DNA of 64,000 nucleotides, from the NCBI RefSeq assembly GCF_000320365.1, contig NZ_ANIN01000001.1:682001-746000 (forward strand), read 5' to 3'. The stretch is from Moraxella macacae 0408225. Lineage in GTDB: Bacteria; Pseudomonadota; Gammaproteobacteria; Pseudomonadales; Moraxellaceae. Within the stretch, counting starts at the first letter, position 1; each line of letters begins with the position of its first letter. This document shows positions 39,433 to 51,131 of the stretch, piece by piece. The notes under the pieces were generated by a model. It had not been told where the DNA came from. It saw only the letters and a program-made list of their open reading frames with translations, and made no database searches. The translations under genes were made by a program, and so were the position numbers.

Positions 39433-40239
39433 ATGCGAAATGAGCCACTTACAGGTTATATTCTGCACCAAAAACCGTATGGCGAAAGTCGCAGTTTGAT
39501 CTACTTTTTTTCCCAAGAATTTGGGCTTGTGCATGGTATTGGCAAAAAAAACCTACCGTTGTTTATGCCAATTTCGTTATTTGCGACGGGCAAAAACAGC
39601 TTAAAAACCTTTAGTCAAAGCCAACTTTTAACACACAAACCGCTTTTGATCTCACAAAATTTTGGCAAGCCTATGATTATTGGCTTGTATTTAAATGAAT
39701 TATTGTTAAAAATCTTAGGAATTGCAAATGTAGAAGAGGTTATGCCTAAGGTTTGGCAACAATACGAGTACAGTTTGGTGCAAATTTTTCGTAAAGTCAA
39801 CACGCATCAAAATCAGCGTTGGCAGTTTGTTTTGCGCCAATTTGAAACTGTTTTGTTAGATGAATTGGGTTATGCGATTGATTTTTCACAAGATTTTTTG
39901 CAACAACCGATAAACCCACAAGCCAACTATTGTTATAGATTGGAGCAAGGTTTTGTATCAATTGTTAACAAATCTCAAAATATACCAAATAATCAACCAC
40001 TTATATTTGGCAAACAGTTGATTGATTGGCAAGAATATTTAACAAAACCGAACATTTTTGCTGAAAGATTGTCGCAAAATTTGTTAGAATTGAGTGATTT
40101 ATTGCGAAAAATTGGTGTGATTTATCGGCAAGTATTGGATAATTTGTTGAATTATCAAACAATTAAAAGCCGTGAGCTTTGGCAACAATTATCCTGTTAC
40201 CAAAAACACATTTACCAAAAACAAATTGATAAAAAATAA
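39433..40239 (+). CDS. recO: DNA repair protein RecO
   Basis: [32 protein letters not shown]; immediately before pdxJ. Confidence 0.88.
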   Translation: MRNEPLTGYILHQKPYGESRSLIYFFSQEFGLVHGIGKKNLPLFMPISLFATGKNSLKTFSQSQLLTHKPLLISQNFGKPMIIGLYLNELLLKILGIANVEEVMPKVWQQYEYSLVQIFRKVNTHQNQRWQFVLRQFETVLLDELGYAIDFSQDFLQQPINPQANYCYRLEQGFVSIVNKSQNIPNNQPLIFGKQLIDWQEYLTKPNIFAERLSQNLLELSDLLRKIGVIYRQVLDNLLNYQTIKSRELWQQLSCYQKHIYQKQIDKK

Positions 40240-40249
40240 AGGAATAATT

Positions 40250-40984
40250 ATGAATAAACCGCTTTTAGGCGTGAACATTGACCATATCGCTACCTTGCGC
40301 CAAGCTCGTGGCATAAGCTATCCTGATCCGGTTTTAGGGGCACTGCTTTGTGAGCAGGCGGGGGCAGATGGCATTACCCTGCATTTGCGAGAAGACCGCC
40401 GTCATATCCAAGATGCAGATGTATATCGCTTAAAATCTGTGATGAAAACGCGTATGAATTTGGAGATGGCGGTAACTGATGAAATGCTTGCAATTGCTTG
40501 TGATGTAAAGCCTGAATGGGTGTGTTTTGTTCCTGAAAAACGCCAAGAATTGACCACGGAAGGCGGCTTAGATGTGGTAAAATCTGCTAAAAAAATTGCC
40601 AGTTTTATCCAAGAGATGCACAAAATTGGTACACAAGTATCGCTTTTTATTGACACAGATTTTGCCCAAATTGATCAAAGCATTGCAATTGGTGCTGATG
40701 CAATAGAAATTCATACAGGCGTGTATGCACAATTGTGGTTAAAAAATAAGCAACAAGCGATAACTGGCGAAGTGATACGCATTCAAAAAGCCGTTGCTTA
40801 TGCCAAACAACAAAACCCAAGATTATTGGTAAATGCAGGGCATGGATTAACGCGCGACAATGTGGCTTTAATTGCCCAAATTGGTGGCATTCATGAGCTA
40901 AATATCGGTCATGCGATCATTGCTGACAGTGTGTTTATGGGTTTGGAAAATGCGGTAAAATCTATGCGACAAGCGTTTGGTTAA
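40250..40984 (+). CDS. pdxJ: Pyridoxine 5'-phosphate synthase
   Basis: [52 protein letters not shown]. Confidence 0.96.
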   Translation: MNKPLLGVNIDHIATLRQARGISYPDPVLGALLCEQAGADGITLHLREDRRHIQDADVYRLKSVMKTRMNLEMAVTDEMLAIACDVKPEWVCFVPEKRQELTTEGGLDVVKSAKKIASFIQEMHKIGTQVSLFIDTDFAQIDQSIAIGADAIEIHTGVYAQLWLKNKQQAITGEVIRIQKAVAYAKQQNPRLLVNAGHGLTRDNVALIAQIGGIHELNIGHAIIADSVFMGLENAVKSMRQAFG

Positions 40985-41535
40985 CAGCCTGTTTTTTCTT
41001 CTTTGTAGGGTTTGACTTTTATTATGCCTACTTTGTTAAAGCTGACTTTAAACATATTTTGCACATTGTTATCACTAGGGCAGTAGCGAATATGTCCCAT
41101 ATATCCGATAGGATTGCCATTACTTGCCTTAAAATTCACATAAGTTTTACTTAAAGAAACCCTAAGCTGAACGATGCCGTATCTTAGCTTAAGAGGTGCA
41201 CGTTCTCTAATAACATCTACGCCCTCATCAAAGTGATGATTGTTGTTTTTGTCAATAAAACTTAATAATACTGTACCATTATTAGCAACACATTTGCCTT
41301 GTTCGTCAGCGATACAAAGCGTTATTGTGTTGCGGTAAATCATAGCATCTTGTTTAGAAATTCTTAAAAGTGAACTGATTGTGGTTGCGACACGTTGGCT
41401 TTCATATTTTTTAAGTTGATCAACCACAGTTGGTATAGCAATGCTTGCAAGAACACTCATCACAACAATCGTTACTATGAATTCTATTAAAGTAAACCCC
41501 AAATAATTGCCACGATGATAAATACAAGACGGCAT
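40981..41535 (-). CDS. GspH/FimT-family (minor) pseudopilin
   Basis: Type IV prepilin-like [25 protein letters not shown]; stop overlaps pdxJ stop convergently. Confidence 0.85.
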   Translation of the reverse strand: MPSCIYHRGNYLGFTLIEFIVTIVVMSVLASIAIPTVVDQLKKYESQRVATTISSLLRISKQDAMIYRNTITLCIADEQGKCVANNGTVLLSFIDKNNNHHFDEGVDVIRERAPLKLRYGIVQLRVSLSKTYVNFKASNGNPIGYMGHIRYCPSDNNVQNMFKVSFNKVGIIKVKPYKEEKTGC

Positions 41536-42008
41536 TAGATTTTCCTTAATCTAAAAATGATATCTAAAAAATGGGTAAAACAGCAAACAAATAATGATTA
41601 TCATACCTAAAACAACCACAAAAAACCACCAAAAAAATGTTAAAACGTAAAAAAACGTAAAAAAATGTAGTTTTTCATGATTAATTCTATCAAAACACTA
41701 GCTAAAAAAACTTTTCTATATTAAAATTAACACAGATCGACAGCTGATGCATTATTTTGTCTATGGTGTTTATTTTTTGAACAATGATTGCCAAAACCAA
41801 CAAAAAATTGTGATATTTTGGTAATATTATTTCAAAAATTAAAAAAATAGTTGTCATTTTAATGATAAAACGTTAAGCTATTAACGACTGAGATTTTTGG
41901 TAGGCAGTTTTTAGTATTGGTCAATATTAACAGCGACCTATCACGAGAGATAGACATCATTGTAACTTAAGACCAATTGTAATTTAGACAAGTCCTTTTG
42001 GAGGAATT

Positions 42009-43325
42009 ATGAAAGCTTATAACAAACTGGCTTTGGCGATTTTGGCAACGACAGCAGCCGCCTCTGTAAACGCTGGTGTAACCGTTACCCCATTGATTTT
42101 GGGTTATCATGTATCTAATGACATCAAAGATACCGCAAAAAAACAACGCAAAACTTTAAACACAGGTGTACAAACCGTTACAGATGCACAAAAAAATCAA
42201 GCCAACAACGGCATTACTGGTAAAGGCAATGGTGTTGCGTTAGATAGCGATTTGTATGTTGGTGCAGGCATTGGCATCGAGCTAACCCCAACCATTGCAT
42301 TAGAGCTTGAATATGGCGAAAAAAATACCGATGCTTTTGCAAATAAAAAAGCCAAAGAAGCAGGTATTGCATTTGATGCCAAACAAAAAATGTATTCTGC
42401 CAACTTAGCAGTGGGTACAGAAACATTTACTGGATATACCAACAGCCCATTTAAACCATACGTATTGGTTGGTGCAGGTGTTTCTGATATTTCTGTTAAA
42501 GCCAAAAAAACAGACAGCAAATTAAACGTACAAGCAGGTCAAAAATACGCCCAGTCTAAAGACACCATTGGTAACGTAGGTTTGGGTGCTTATTACCGTA
42601 TTAACGATGCATTAAGCCTACGTGGTGAAGCTCGTGCGGTTCATAACTTTGACAATAACTGGTGGGAAGGCATGGCATTGGCTGGCTTGAATGTTGCACT
42701 GGGTGGACATTTAGCACCAGCAGCTCCAGTTGTTGAGCCAACGATTGTACCGGCTGATCCAGTTGTGGTAGAGCCTGTTGAACCTGTCGAGCCTGTTGTT
42801 GTAGATGTGGTAGAGGAAGTTGATGGTGATGATGACCAAGACGGCGTACCAAACAGTGTTGATCAATGCTTAGACACACCATTAAATGTTGTTGTTGATG
42901 AAATTGGTTGCCCTGTAGAAAAAGTAATTGATGATCAATTGCGTATGGAATTGCGTGTGTTCTTTGACAACGACAAAACCACCATCAAAGATCAATACAG
43001 ACCAGAGATTCAAAAAGTTGCAGAAAAAATGAATGAATATTCAAATGCAACGGCTGCGATCGAAGGTCATGCTTCTAAAAACAACAAACGTTCAAGTGCA
43101 ACATACAACCAACGTCTGTCTGAAGCTCGTGCAAATGCTGTAAAAGGTGTATTGGTTAACCAATTTGGTATTAACCCAGCACGTATTAGCACAGTAGGTT
43201 ATGGTTTTGATCGTCCAATTGCTGACAATGATACCAAAGAAGGTCAAGCAATGAACCGTCGTGTATATGCCACAATTTCTGGTAATAACACAAAAACTGT
43301 AACTCAAACTAAAGATATGAACTAA
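42009..43325 (+). CDS. OmpA/OprF-family outer-membrane porin with thrombospondin type-3-like hinge
   Basis: Signal peptide; beta-barrel N-domain; VEPVEPV and DDDQDGVPNSVDQC hinge; OmpA C-domain ATAAIEGHASKNNKRSSATYNQRLSEARANAVKGVL. Confidence 0.92.
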   Translation: MKAYNKLALAILATTAAASVNAGVTVTPLILGYHVSNDIKDTAKKQRKTLNTGVQTVTDAQKNQANNGITGKGNGVALDSDLYVGAGIGIELTPTIALELEYGEKNTDAFANKKAKEAGIAFDAKQKMYSANLAVGTETFTGYTNSPFKPYVLVGAGVSDISVKAKKTDSKLNVQAGQKYAQSKDTIGNVGLGAYYRINDALSLRGEARAVHNFDNNWWEGMALAGLNVALGGHLAPAAPVVEPTIVPADPVVVEPVEPVEPVVVDVVEEVDGDDDQDGVPNSVDQCLDTPLNVVVDEIGCPVEKVIDDQLRMELRVFFDNDKTTIKDQYRPEIQKVAEKMNEYSNATAAIEGHASKNNKRSSATYNQRLSEARANAVKGVLVNQFGINPARISTVGYGFDRPIADNDTKEGQAMNRRVYATISGNNTKTVTQTKDMN

Positions 43326-43344
43326 TTTTTGGTTTAATAACACA

Positions 43345-43377
43345 AAAAAAGCTATCCAAAATTTGGGTAGCTTTTTT
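43345..43377 (+). terminator. Intrinsic terminator after the OmpA-like gene
   Basis: AAAAAAGCTATCC...GGGTAGCTTTTTT. Confidence 0.85.
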
Positions 43378-43556
43378 GTATTTTTAATTTTTTTTGGATT
43401 TTATCTTAATTTTTTAACGGTTTGGATTGTTTTCTTAAAAATTTTTCTATAAAGATGTTATAATTATCCATTTTAATTAATTGTTTGTTTTTAATTAGTT
43501 ATTTATTTTGATTTTAGTTATCCGTTTTAATTTCCTTAATCTTAAGAGTTGTTTTT

Positions 43557-45395
43557 ATGTCAGATTCGATTAAAAATCTTCGCAATATTGCGATTATTGC
43601 TCATGTTGACCATGGTAAAACCACGTTGGTTGATAAACTTTTGCAACAGTCAGGCACTTTTGGTGAGCGTGCAGCTGAAGTGGAACGCGTGATGGATTCT
43701 AATGCTTTGGAGCAAGAGCGAGGCATTACCATTTTGGCAAAAAATACTGCAATCCGCTGGAAAAACCCAAAAGATGGTGAAGAATATCGCATTAACATTG
43801 TAGACACGCCTGGCCATGCTGATTTTGGCGGTGAAGTGGAGCGTGTGATGTCGATGGTGGATTGCGTGTTGTTGTTGGTAGATGCGGTTGATGGGCCAAT
43901 GCCACAAACGCGTTTTGTTACTCAAAAAGCCTTTGCACGTGGTTTAAAACCGATTGTTGTGATTAACAAAATTGACAAACCTGGTGCAAGACCTGATTGG
44001 GTGATGGATCAGGTGTTTGATTTATTTGATAATTTGGGTGCAACCGATGAGCAGTTGGATTTTCCGATTGTGTATGCATCTGCAGTCAATGGTATTGCAG
44101 GTTTATCACCAGATGCTATGGCAGAAAATATGCAGCCACTGTTTGAAACCATTGTCAATGTGGTGGAAGCACCGCAAGTGGATACCGAGGGTGCATTCCA
44201 AATGCAAATTTCAAGTTTGGATTATGATAATTTTAAAGGCTTGATCGGTATTGGGCGTATTCAACGTGGTTTTGTCAAAACCAACACACCTGTTGCAATT
44301 ATTGACAAAGAGAGCAATAAACGCAATGGGCGTGTTCTACAAATTATGGGTTATCACGGTTTAGAGCGTATTGAAGTGCCAATGGCTCAAGCGGGTGATA
44401 TTGTCTGCATTACAGGCATCGATGGTTTGAACATTTCAGATACGATTTGCGATCCGCAAAATGTGGAGGCTTTGCCGGCTTTGAGCGTTGATGAGCCGAC
44501 TGTTTCTATGACGTTTCAGGTGAATGATTCGCCGTTTGCAGGGCGTGAGGGTAAATTTGTAACCTCGCGTAATATTCGCGAACGTCTTGAGCGTGAATTG
44601 ATTCACAATGTGGCCTTGCGTGTGGAGGATACAGATAGTCCTGATAAATTTAAGGTTTCAGGTCGCGGTGAATTGCACTTGTCTGTGTTGATTGAAAATA
44701 TGCGTCGTGAGGGCTATGAGCTTGGTGTGTCTCGTCCTGAGGTGATTGTGAAAGAAATTGACGGTGTCAAACAAGAGCCATACGAAAATGTGATTTTTGA
44801 TGTAGAAGAACAGCACCAAGGGGCAGTCATGGAACAGGTTGGACTGCGCAAAGGTGAGATGACAAATATGGAGTTGGACGGTAAAGGGCGTATTCGGATT
44901 GAAGCGGTTATTCCATCACGTGGGTTGATTGGTTTTCGTTCGGAATTTATGACGATGACGTCAGGCACAGGTATTTTAACTTCAAGTTTTTCGCATTATG
45001 GTGAGCAAAAAGTCGGCGAGGTTGGAGGACGCAACAATGGTGTGTTAATTTCAATGATTACGGGGACTTGCTTGGGTTATGCACTGTTTAACTTGCAAGA
45101 ACGCGGTAAATTATTTGCTGAACCGGGGCTTGAAGTGTACGAGGGCATGATTGTTGGCATAAACTCGCGCGGTGATGATATGGTGGTAAATCCAACCAAA
45201 GCCAAGCAATTAACCAACATTCGTGCTTCAGGATCAGATGAAAATATCATTTTGACGCCACCGATTAAATACACATTGGAACAAGCGTTGGAATTTATTC
45301 AAGATGATGAACTGGTTGAGGTTACACCAAAATCAATCCGCATTCGTAAACGTTATTTGACAGAAAATGACCGTAAACGCAGTGCGCGCAAATAA
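43557..45395 (+). CDS. typA: Ribosome-dependent GTPase TypA/BipA
   Basis: [41 protein letters not shown]-terminal [18 protein letters not shown]. Confidence 0.97.
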   Translation: MSDSIKNLRNIAIIAHVDHGKTTLVDKLLQQSGTFGERAAEVERVMDSNALEQERGITILAKNTAIRWKNPKDGEEYRINIVDTPGHADFGGEVERVMSMVDCVLLLVDAVDGPMPQTRFVTQKAFARGLKPIVVINKIDKPGARPDWVMDQVFDLFDNLGATDEQLDFPIVYASAVNGIAGLSPDAMAENMQPLFETIVNVVEAPQVDTEGAFQMQISSLDYDNFKGLIGIGRIQRGFVKTNTPVAIIDKESNKRNGRVLQIMGYHGLERIEVPMAQAGDIVCITGIDGLNISDTICDPQNVEALPALSVDEPTVSMTFQVNDSPFAGREGKFVTSRNIRERLERELIHNVALRVEDTDSPDKFKVSGRGELHLSVLIENMRREGYELGVSRPEVIVKEIDGVKQEPYENVIFDVEEQHQGAVMEQVGLRKGEMTNMELDGKGRIRIEAVIPSRGLIGFRSEFMTMTSGTGILTSSFSHYGEQKVGEVGGRNNGVLISMITGTCLGYALFNLQERGKLFAEPGLEVYEGMIVGINSRGDDMVVNPTKAKQLTNIRASGSDENIILTPPIKYTLEQALEFIQDDELVEVTPKSIRIRKRYLTENDRKRSARK

Positions 45396-45641
45396 GCGTG
45401 AATAAATAATAGCGTGGATAACTAATTTTGTATGCCTAAAAAGGTTTTAATTTGTGAATTAAAGCCTTTTTTAATGAAAAATGTTTTAATGATAATGTAC
45501 AAAATATACCAAAATTTGGTTGCATGGATTGGATTTTTGTTAAATGTAAAAAAATTTGCTATACTGGTATATGTGTTTTTATGCAAACGATTTTTCTCAA
45601 CAAAAGATCTATCCAAACAAGATTTATCAAACAAGGAAGCT

Positions 45642-46988
45642 ATGATTAAGAAGGCTATGACACAGCAACCTAAGGCACAACAAACCACACAACAAATCGT
45701 GGTTTTAGGTGCAGGCGTGGTTGGTGTTACGACGGCTTATCAATTGCGATTGGCAGGTTTTGATGTTGTTGTGATTGAACGCAAGTCCGCTCCTGCAATG
45801 CAGACTTCCTTTGCCAATGGCGGCCAAATTTCGGTATCACACGCCACACCGTGGGCAAATCCGCGTACGCCACTAAAAGCATTAAGGTGGCTTTGGCAAG
45901 AAGATGCACCATTACTATTTCGTTGGCGACGCTTGTTTGGGCGTGATTTTGATAAAGATTTGTGGCAATGGAGTTTGCAGTTTTTGTGGCAATGTCAAGC
46001 CCGACAAGCGGATAAAAACCTTGTACAAATGGTAAAATTGGGATTATACTCGCGTGAAATTTTAGGGCAAGTGCGTAAACAAACAGGCATTGAGTACGAT
46101 TGTTTAACCCGAGGGATTTTGCATTTTTATACCGATCAGAGCGAATTACAACATGCGATTTTGCCAACCAAACGCATGCAACAATTAGGCTGCGATCGTC
46201 AACAAATCAGCGTGGATCAAGCAATTGGCTATGAACCTGCCTTGCAAAATATCCAACATAAATTGGTCGGTGCAACTTATACCGCCCTTGATGAGTCAGG
46301 CGATGCCAAAGTTTTTACCCAAAAACTTGCAAAAATTTGTCAACAAATGGGCGTGGATTTTTTATTCAATCACCAAATTGAACAGCTGTGTTTAACCAAA
46401 CAACAAATCACTGGTGTTACAGTAACCGATTTACTCAATAATACGAAGAAAACCTTAACTTTTGATAAGTATGTCTTAACAATGGCAAGTTATAGTCCAA
46501 AGCTTGTTTATCCGCTTGGTATTAAATTACCGATTTATCCTGCAAAAGGCTATTCAGCGACTTATCCTGTGCGTGATCCGAACAAAACACCGTATGTCAG
46601 TTTGATTGATGATGAATTTAAACTGGTGTACTCGCGCTTAGGCGATCGTTTGCGCGTGGCAGGCACGGCGGAATTTAATGGTTTTGATTTGTCGCTTAAT
46701 CCTGTGCGTTGTCAGGCGATCACGCGTCGTGTGGCAGAAGTGTTTGGCGATGCGGTGGATATTTTACAGCCAAATTATTGGACGGGGCTTAGACCGATGA
46801 CGCCGTCAAATGTACCGCTTATCGGACGAGCGGTTGCAAAACGCCAACGCATTGACAATTTATACTTAAATACAGGGCATGGTACATTGGGTTGGACGCA
46901 TGCCAATGGTTCTGCAAAAGCGATTGGTGATATCGTGCAAGGAAAATTGCCCGATATTGAGTTTAATTTTATTGGGCTTGATGTTTGA
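45642..46988 (+). CDS. dadA: D-amino acid dehydrogenase
   Basis: IVVLGAGVVGVTTAYQLRLAGFDVVVIERKSAPAMQTSFANGGQIS, TGHGTLGWTHANGSAKAIGDIVQGK. Confidence 0.92.
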   Translation: MIKKAMTQQPKAQQTTQQIVVLGAGVVGVTTAYQLRLAGFDVVVIERKSAPAMQTSFANGGQISVSHATPWANPRTPLKALRWLWQEDAPLLFRWRRLFGRDFDKDLWQWSLQFLWQCQARQADKNLVQMVKLGLYSREILGQVRKQTGIEYDCLTRGILHFYTDQSELQHAILPTKRMQQLGCDRQQISVDQAIGYEPALQNIQHKLVGATYTALDESGDAKVFTQKLAKICQQMGVDFLFNHQIEQLCLTKQQITGVTVTDLLNNTKKTLTFDKYVLTMASYSPKLVYPLGIKLPIYPAKGYSATYPVRDPNKTPYVSLIDDEFKLVYSRLGDRLRVAGTAEFNGFDLSLNPVRCQAITRRVAEVFGDAVDILQPNYWTGLRPMTPSNVPLIGRAVAKRQRIDNLYLNTGHGTLGWTHANGSAKAIGDIVQGKLPDIEFNFIGLDV

Positions 46989-47982
46989 CAAAAATAATGC
47001 TAAAAGTTGATCCTTTGCCAACTTTGGATTGAATGTTTAATTTGGCATTGTGCTTATGAACGACGTGTTTGACGATTGCCAAACCCAATCCCGTTCCGCC
47101 TGTTTCCCTACTGCGTCCACTGTCCACGCGATAAAAACGTTCAGTTAACCGTTCAATGTGCAAGGCATCAATTCCAATGCCATTGTCGCTGACACTAAAA
47201 TAATAACCGTCTGTCTTTTCAAACCACCCAATTGTTACCTCGCCACCTTTTGGCGTGTATTTTATTGCGTTGGTGATTAAATTGCTTAAAGCACTGGTTA
47301 ATAAATCTTCATAACCCATAATCTGTTGTTGGCTGTCAATGTGTAGATGAATGAGATGTTCAAAATTGTGATTGTAAACTTGGGCATCGTCAAACAATTG
47401 TGCCAATAGTTTTGGCATATCAATCAGCGTGGGTTGTTGGTTGTTTTCGCTATTTTCAAGGCGCGACAGCAGCAGTAAGTCATTGATAATATTGTTCATT
47501 CGATCGCTTTGTTGCAGCATTTGCAAAAACGCCCGTTGCCAGCGTGGGTTTAAATCTGGCTGTTGGCTAAAGGTTTCTAAATAGCCCATCATCACCGTAA
47601 CTGGCGTGCGCAGTTCATGCGACACATTGGCAACAAAATCTTTGCGCATGGTGTCAAGGCGGTGATGTTGTTCGCTAAGCTGTTGTTTTTCAATCTGAAT
47701 TAGCTGAATTTTGTTGGCAATTTTGCTAAAAAAAGGATTAACCCCAAATTTACTCAACTGTTGTGGGTTGTCCAAAAAACCGTGCAATTGTTTAAAATAA
47801 TATATCAATGACAAAGAAAATATTAACAATCCCAATGCGACACACGTCCAATTAATCAGCCAAAATAAGCCATGTTGTGATTGATTGATACAAACATTTA
47901 TCAAGATACCAATGATAAAACTCAATGCGATGTTGGCAACAAGTTTTTTTAGTAAAAATTTTTGTAAAGTTTGTTTAGTCAT
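46969..47982 (-). CDS. Sensor histidine kinase, PhoR-like
   Basis: FVANVSHELRTPVTVMMGYLETF, SDNGIGIDALHIERLTERFYRVDSGRSRETGGTGLGLAIVKHVV; no adjacent phoB in the window. Confidence 0.85.
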   Translation of the reverse strand: MTKQTLQKFLLKKLVANIALSFIIGILINVCINQSQHGLFWLINWTCVALGLLIFSLSLIYYFKQLHGFLDNPQQLSKFGVNPFFSKIANKIQLIQIEKQQLSEQHHRLDTMRKDFVANVSHELRTPVTVMMGYLETFSQQPDLNPRWQRAFLQMLQQSDRMNNIINDLLLLSRLENSENNQQPTLIDMPKLLAQLFDDAQVYNHNFEHLIHLHIDSQQQIMGYEDLLTSALSNLITNAIKYTPKGGEVTIGWFEKTDGYYFSVSDNGIGIDALHIERLTERFYRVDSGRSRETGGTGLGLAIVKHVVHKHNAKLNIQSKVGKGSTFSIIFVKHQAQ

Positions 47983-48097
47983 GTTTTATAAATCGTAAAA
48001 ATAAATTGGCTTATTATAATGATTTTTTGCTACAATAAGCCAATTTTTTGCAATGATTTAATGATTGTTGTAATGGTTTTTAGCATTTGAGTATGAT

Positions 48098-48592
48098 ATG
48101 AAAGCAAGAATTTTAGCGGTTGGACAAAAAATGCCAACATGGGTGCAGACAGGTTGTAACGATTATTTAAAACGCATTCAGCCTATGTTAAATACCGAAA
48201 TTGTGGAGATTCCTGCTTATAAACGCAGTAAAAATCCATCGGCAGCAGAGCTTGAAAAATATGCACTAAACGAAGGGGGCTTGATTTTGCAGGCACATGC
48301 CAATGCCAAAAAAGAGCGCTTGATTTGTTTAGATGTGCGTGGCAAAAATTTGTCAACTGAGGATTTGGCAAAAAAAATCAGCGATGCTATGCAAGTGGGT
48401 GATGACATGGGTTTTGTGATTGGCGGGGCAGATGGATTATCAAAAGAGGTGCTGGCTAAGGCGGATTTTAAGTGGTCGTTGTCAAATTTGACATTGCCAC
48501 ATCCGCTTGTGCGTGTGCTGTTGGTGGAGCAGTTGTATCGTGCAATGACGATTATTAACCATCACCCTTATCACCGAGGGGATTATTTTTAA
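48098..48592 (+). CDS. rlmH: 23S rRNA (pseudouridine(1915)-N(3))-methyltransferase RlmH
   Basis: FVIGGADGLSKEVLAKADFKWSLSNLTLPHPLVRVLLVEQLYRAMTIINHHPYHRGDYF. Confidence 0.95.
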   Translation: MKARILAVGQKMPTWVQTGCNDYLKRIQPMLNTEIVEIPAYKRSKNPSAAELEKYALNEGGLILQAHANAKKERLICLDVRGKNLSTEDLAKKISDAMQVGDDMGFVIGGADGLSKEVLAKADFKWSLSNLTLPHPLVRVLLVEQLYRAMTIINHHPYHRGDYF

Positions 48593-48631
48593 TCCTGATT
48601 AATTGAATAAAGATCGATTGGGTAAAATTGA

Positions 48632-49534
48632 TTAGCCACGGTATACATTTTCTTCATGCATATTTAACTCAATGCCCTCGATTTTGGCATTTTGCGACAA
48701 TTTAAACAAATAATCCACCAAGCTATGATGAAAAGATTGTTGCGTTAGATGATTGACAATCATCGGTTTTGCTTGTGCAAAATTTAACGCCAGACCCTCT
48801 TTTTTATCAATCACATCTACGATATGAATGCCGTAACGCGTTTCGATTGGATTGACGCCAAGCCCTTTTGGTAGGGCAAAAACCGCGGTTTCAAACTCAG
48901 GTATGGTTGTGCCTTTTTTGATCACGCCCAAATTTCCGCCGTCATTTTTGGAAGGACAGGCGGATAACTGTTGTGCGTAAAATAAAAAATCGGCATCAGG
49001 GTTATGGCTATTTTGGATTTTTTCAATGATTTCACTGGCTTGTTTTTTAAGTTGTAAGCGTTCATCGCCTTCTTCTGGCGGACTTGCTAACAGAATGTGG
49101 CGTGCGGTGATAATGGGTGGCGTGGTAAATTGAGCCCGGTTTTGTTGGTAGTATTGTGTGATATTGGTATCGGTTGGATTTTTAGGCAGGACGTTTTTGC
49201 TAAGCAAATCACCAATTGCTTGCTCTTCATCGCGCTCCCACGCGGCCAATCCAAGGCTTGACTCAGCAAGTACCGCTTGGCGTAACAACTCACGCATCAC
49301 AAGGGCTCTGGCGGATAAGTATAAAGCATCATCTTTGCTGTTGGCTGGGTGATATTGGGTTTCTTGGGCGATTTGTTTTGGATCGATGGCAATGCCATTA
49401 ACGGTAATTTTTGGCAAGGTTTCACGGCTTGTGGCAATCAAATTGGCAGGTTTTGATTGCTCTTTGGTGGGTTTTAGATCGTTAAAGTGGGCTTGATTGT
49501 TTTGTTTTGGGTGAAATGAGTGAACACGCATCAT
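48632..49534 (-). CDS. Peptidylprolyl isomerase, parvulin type
   Basis: ITARHILLASPPEEGDERLQLKKQASEII...GGNLGVIKKGTTIPEFETAVFALPKGLGVNPIETRYGIHIVDVIDKKEG. Confidence 0.9.
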   Translation of the reverse strand: MMRVHSFHPKQNNQAHFNDLKPTKEQSKPANLIATSRETLPKITVNGIAIDPKQIAQETQYHPANSKDDALYLSARALVMRELLRQAVLAESSLGLAAWERDEEQAIGDLLSKNVLPKNPTDTNITQYYQQNRAQFTTPPIITARHILLASPPEEGDERLQLKKQASEIIEKIQNSHNPDADFLFYAQQLSACPSKNDGGNLGVIKKGTTIPEFETAVFALPKGLGVNPIETRYGIHIVDVIDKKEGLALNFAQAKPMIVNHLTQQSFHHSLVDYLFKLSQNAKIEGIELNMHEENVYRG

Positions 49535-49658
49535 CGTTATCCTATGACAAAATTAACAACAATTAAAATTTAACAAGTAATTAAAAATTAACAACAGTTA
49601 AAAGTTAAAGCAATTATCGTCAAAATGGGATAGTTTGGCTATACTTCTTTGGGTTTAG

Positions 49659-50225
49659 CTAATGAAACAATACGGCTGCCAAAACACTCAAAATCAATAA
49701 AGCAATGACAGGTAACAACCATTTTGCCAAATTACCGACTGGTGCGGTTGTTTCGGTTACAGCCAATTTTGGGGTGTCTGTGTGCGTGGCTGTTTGGTTG
49801 GCGGTTATGGGCGTGATGTGTAACGACGGTGCTGCTACAGGATTCATATTTGCTACAGGATTTACGTTTGCACATAAAAAATCAGCCACAGGGGTTGTGC
49901 CTGCAAGATTTTGCACTTCGCTAAATGCCAAAGGTGCAGAGTCAGAAACCAATTGTAAAGTTTCATCATTTGACAAGGCAAATTCTTGTGATAGATGGGT
50001 AATTAGGTCATTGCGCTGCTTGGCTTGTGGCAATAGGCGTTCAAAAAAATTATTGCTTGGCGTGGCATTTTTTAAATCTGCACAAATGGCTTTATCCATA
50101 AAATGACTGATAAAAATGGCGTATGCTTTTTTTAGTAAAGCATTGCGTGCGTTGTCATCGGCATTGTCGCCCAAAATAGCAGGGCTAACGGTTCTTGCCA
50201 AATGTTCAATGACATTGATACTCAT
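49659..50225 (-). CDS. Tail-anchored membrane protein of unknown function (DUF937-like N-terminus, tentative)
   Basis: Open ORF with a C-terminal TM LAKWLLPVIALLILSVLAAVLFH. Confidence 0.55.
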   Translation of the reverse strand: MSINVIEHLARTVSPAILGDNADDNARNALLKKAYAIFISHFMDKAICADLKNATPSNNFFERLLPQAKQRNDLITHLSQEFALSNDETLQLVSDSAPLAFSEVQNLAGTTPVADFLCANVNPVANMNPVAAPSLHITPITANQTATHTDTPKLAVTETTAPVGNLAKWLLPVIALLILSVLAAVLFH

Positions 50226-50464
50226 AAAATTTCCTCTAAAAATGGTTTTATAGTAACCCAGATCAATTTTTACGTCAAGTTATATAAAAGTAACCAAAAT
50301 GTAAAAGCTGTATGAATAAAAACTGGTGGTTTTTGCTTCAAAAAGATAACAAAAATTGCAGAAAATTTTGTAAAATTACAGTATAGTAGGGTTTTATTTT
50401 TTTTGATTAATTGTTTGATTAATTGTTTGATTGAGTTTGGTTTAAAAAAGTGAGAAATTTGTAG

Positions 50465-51076
50465 ATGATGACGTTAATTATCATTGCGTTGACGGTGGCG
50501 GTAAGTTTGCTTGCGTGGCAGTCGCCAAAATTAATGGATAGGCTGATTTTTTATCCGCCTGCGATACAACGTGGGCAAGTGGAGCGATTTGTAACCCATG
50601 GTTTGTTGCACGCTGATGGCATGCATTTGTTTTTTAATATGTTCACCTTGTTTTCGTTTGGACAAGTGGTGGAGCGGTTTTTTGCCAGCCGAGTATCGGC
50701 GGTGGGTTATTTGTTGTTTTATGCTGTGGCGATTGTTGTGGCAATTTTACCAAGTTTTGTGAAGCATAAAAACGACCATCGTTATTCTAGTTTGGGGGCA
50801 TCAGGTGCGGTGTCTGCGGTTGTGTTTAGCTATGTGTTAATGAATCCGTGGGCGACATTGCTTGTGTTTTTTGTGCCTGTGCCTGCGATTGTTTTTGCTG
50901 GGTTGTATGTTGGTTATAGCGTGTGGGCGGATGGGCATGGGCGTGGCAATGTCAATCATGCGGCGCATTTGGTTGGTGGTGTGTTTGGAATGTTGGCTAC
51001 AATTGTGATTGAACCAAATATTATACCACACTTTTTTAATGCGCTGATGCACCCTAGGTTTTTAAACTTTGGCTAA
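50465..51076 (+). CDS. Rhomboid-family intramembrane serine protease
   Basis: HGLLHADGMHLFFNMFTLFSFG, YSSLGASGAVSAVVFSY (GASG), NHAAHLVGGVFGM. Confidence 0.92.
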   Translation: MMTLIIIALTVAVSLLAWQSPKLMDRLIFYPPAIQRGQVERFVTHGLLHADGMHLFFNMFTLFSFGQVVERFFASRVSAVGYLLFYAVAIVVAILPSFVKHKNDHRYSSLGASGAVSAVVFSYVLMNPWATLLVFFVPVPAIVFAGLYVGYSVWADGHGRGNVNHAAHLVGGVFGMLATIVIEPNIIPHFFNALMHPRFLNFG

Positions 51077-51131
51077 ACTTTGGCTAAACTTGAGTTAATT
51101 TTTTACTTAAAACGATACAGCGTGATGAAAA

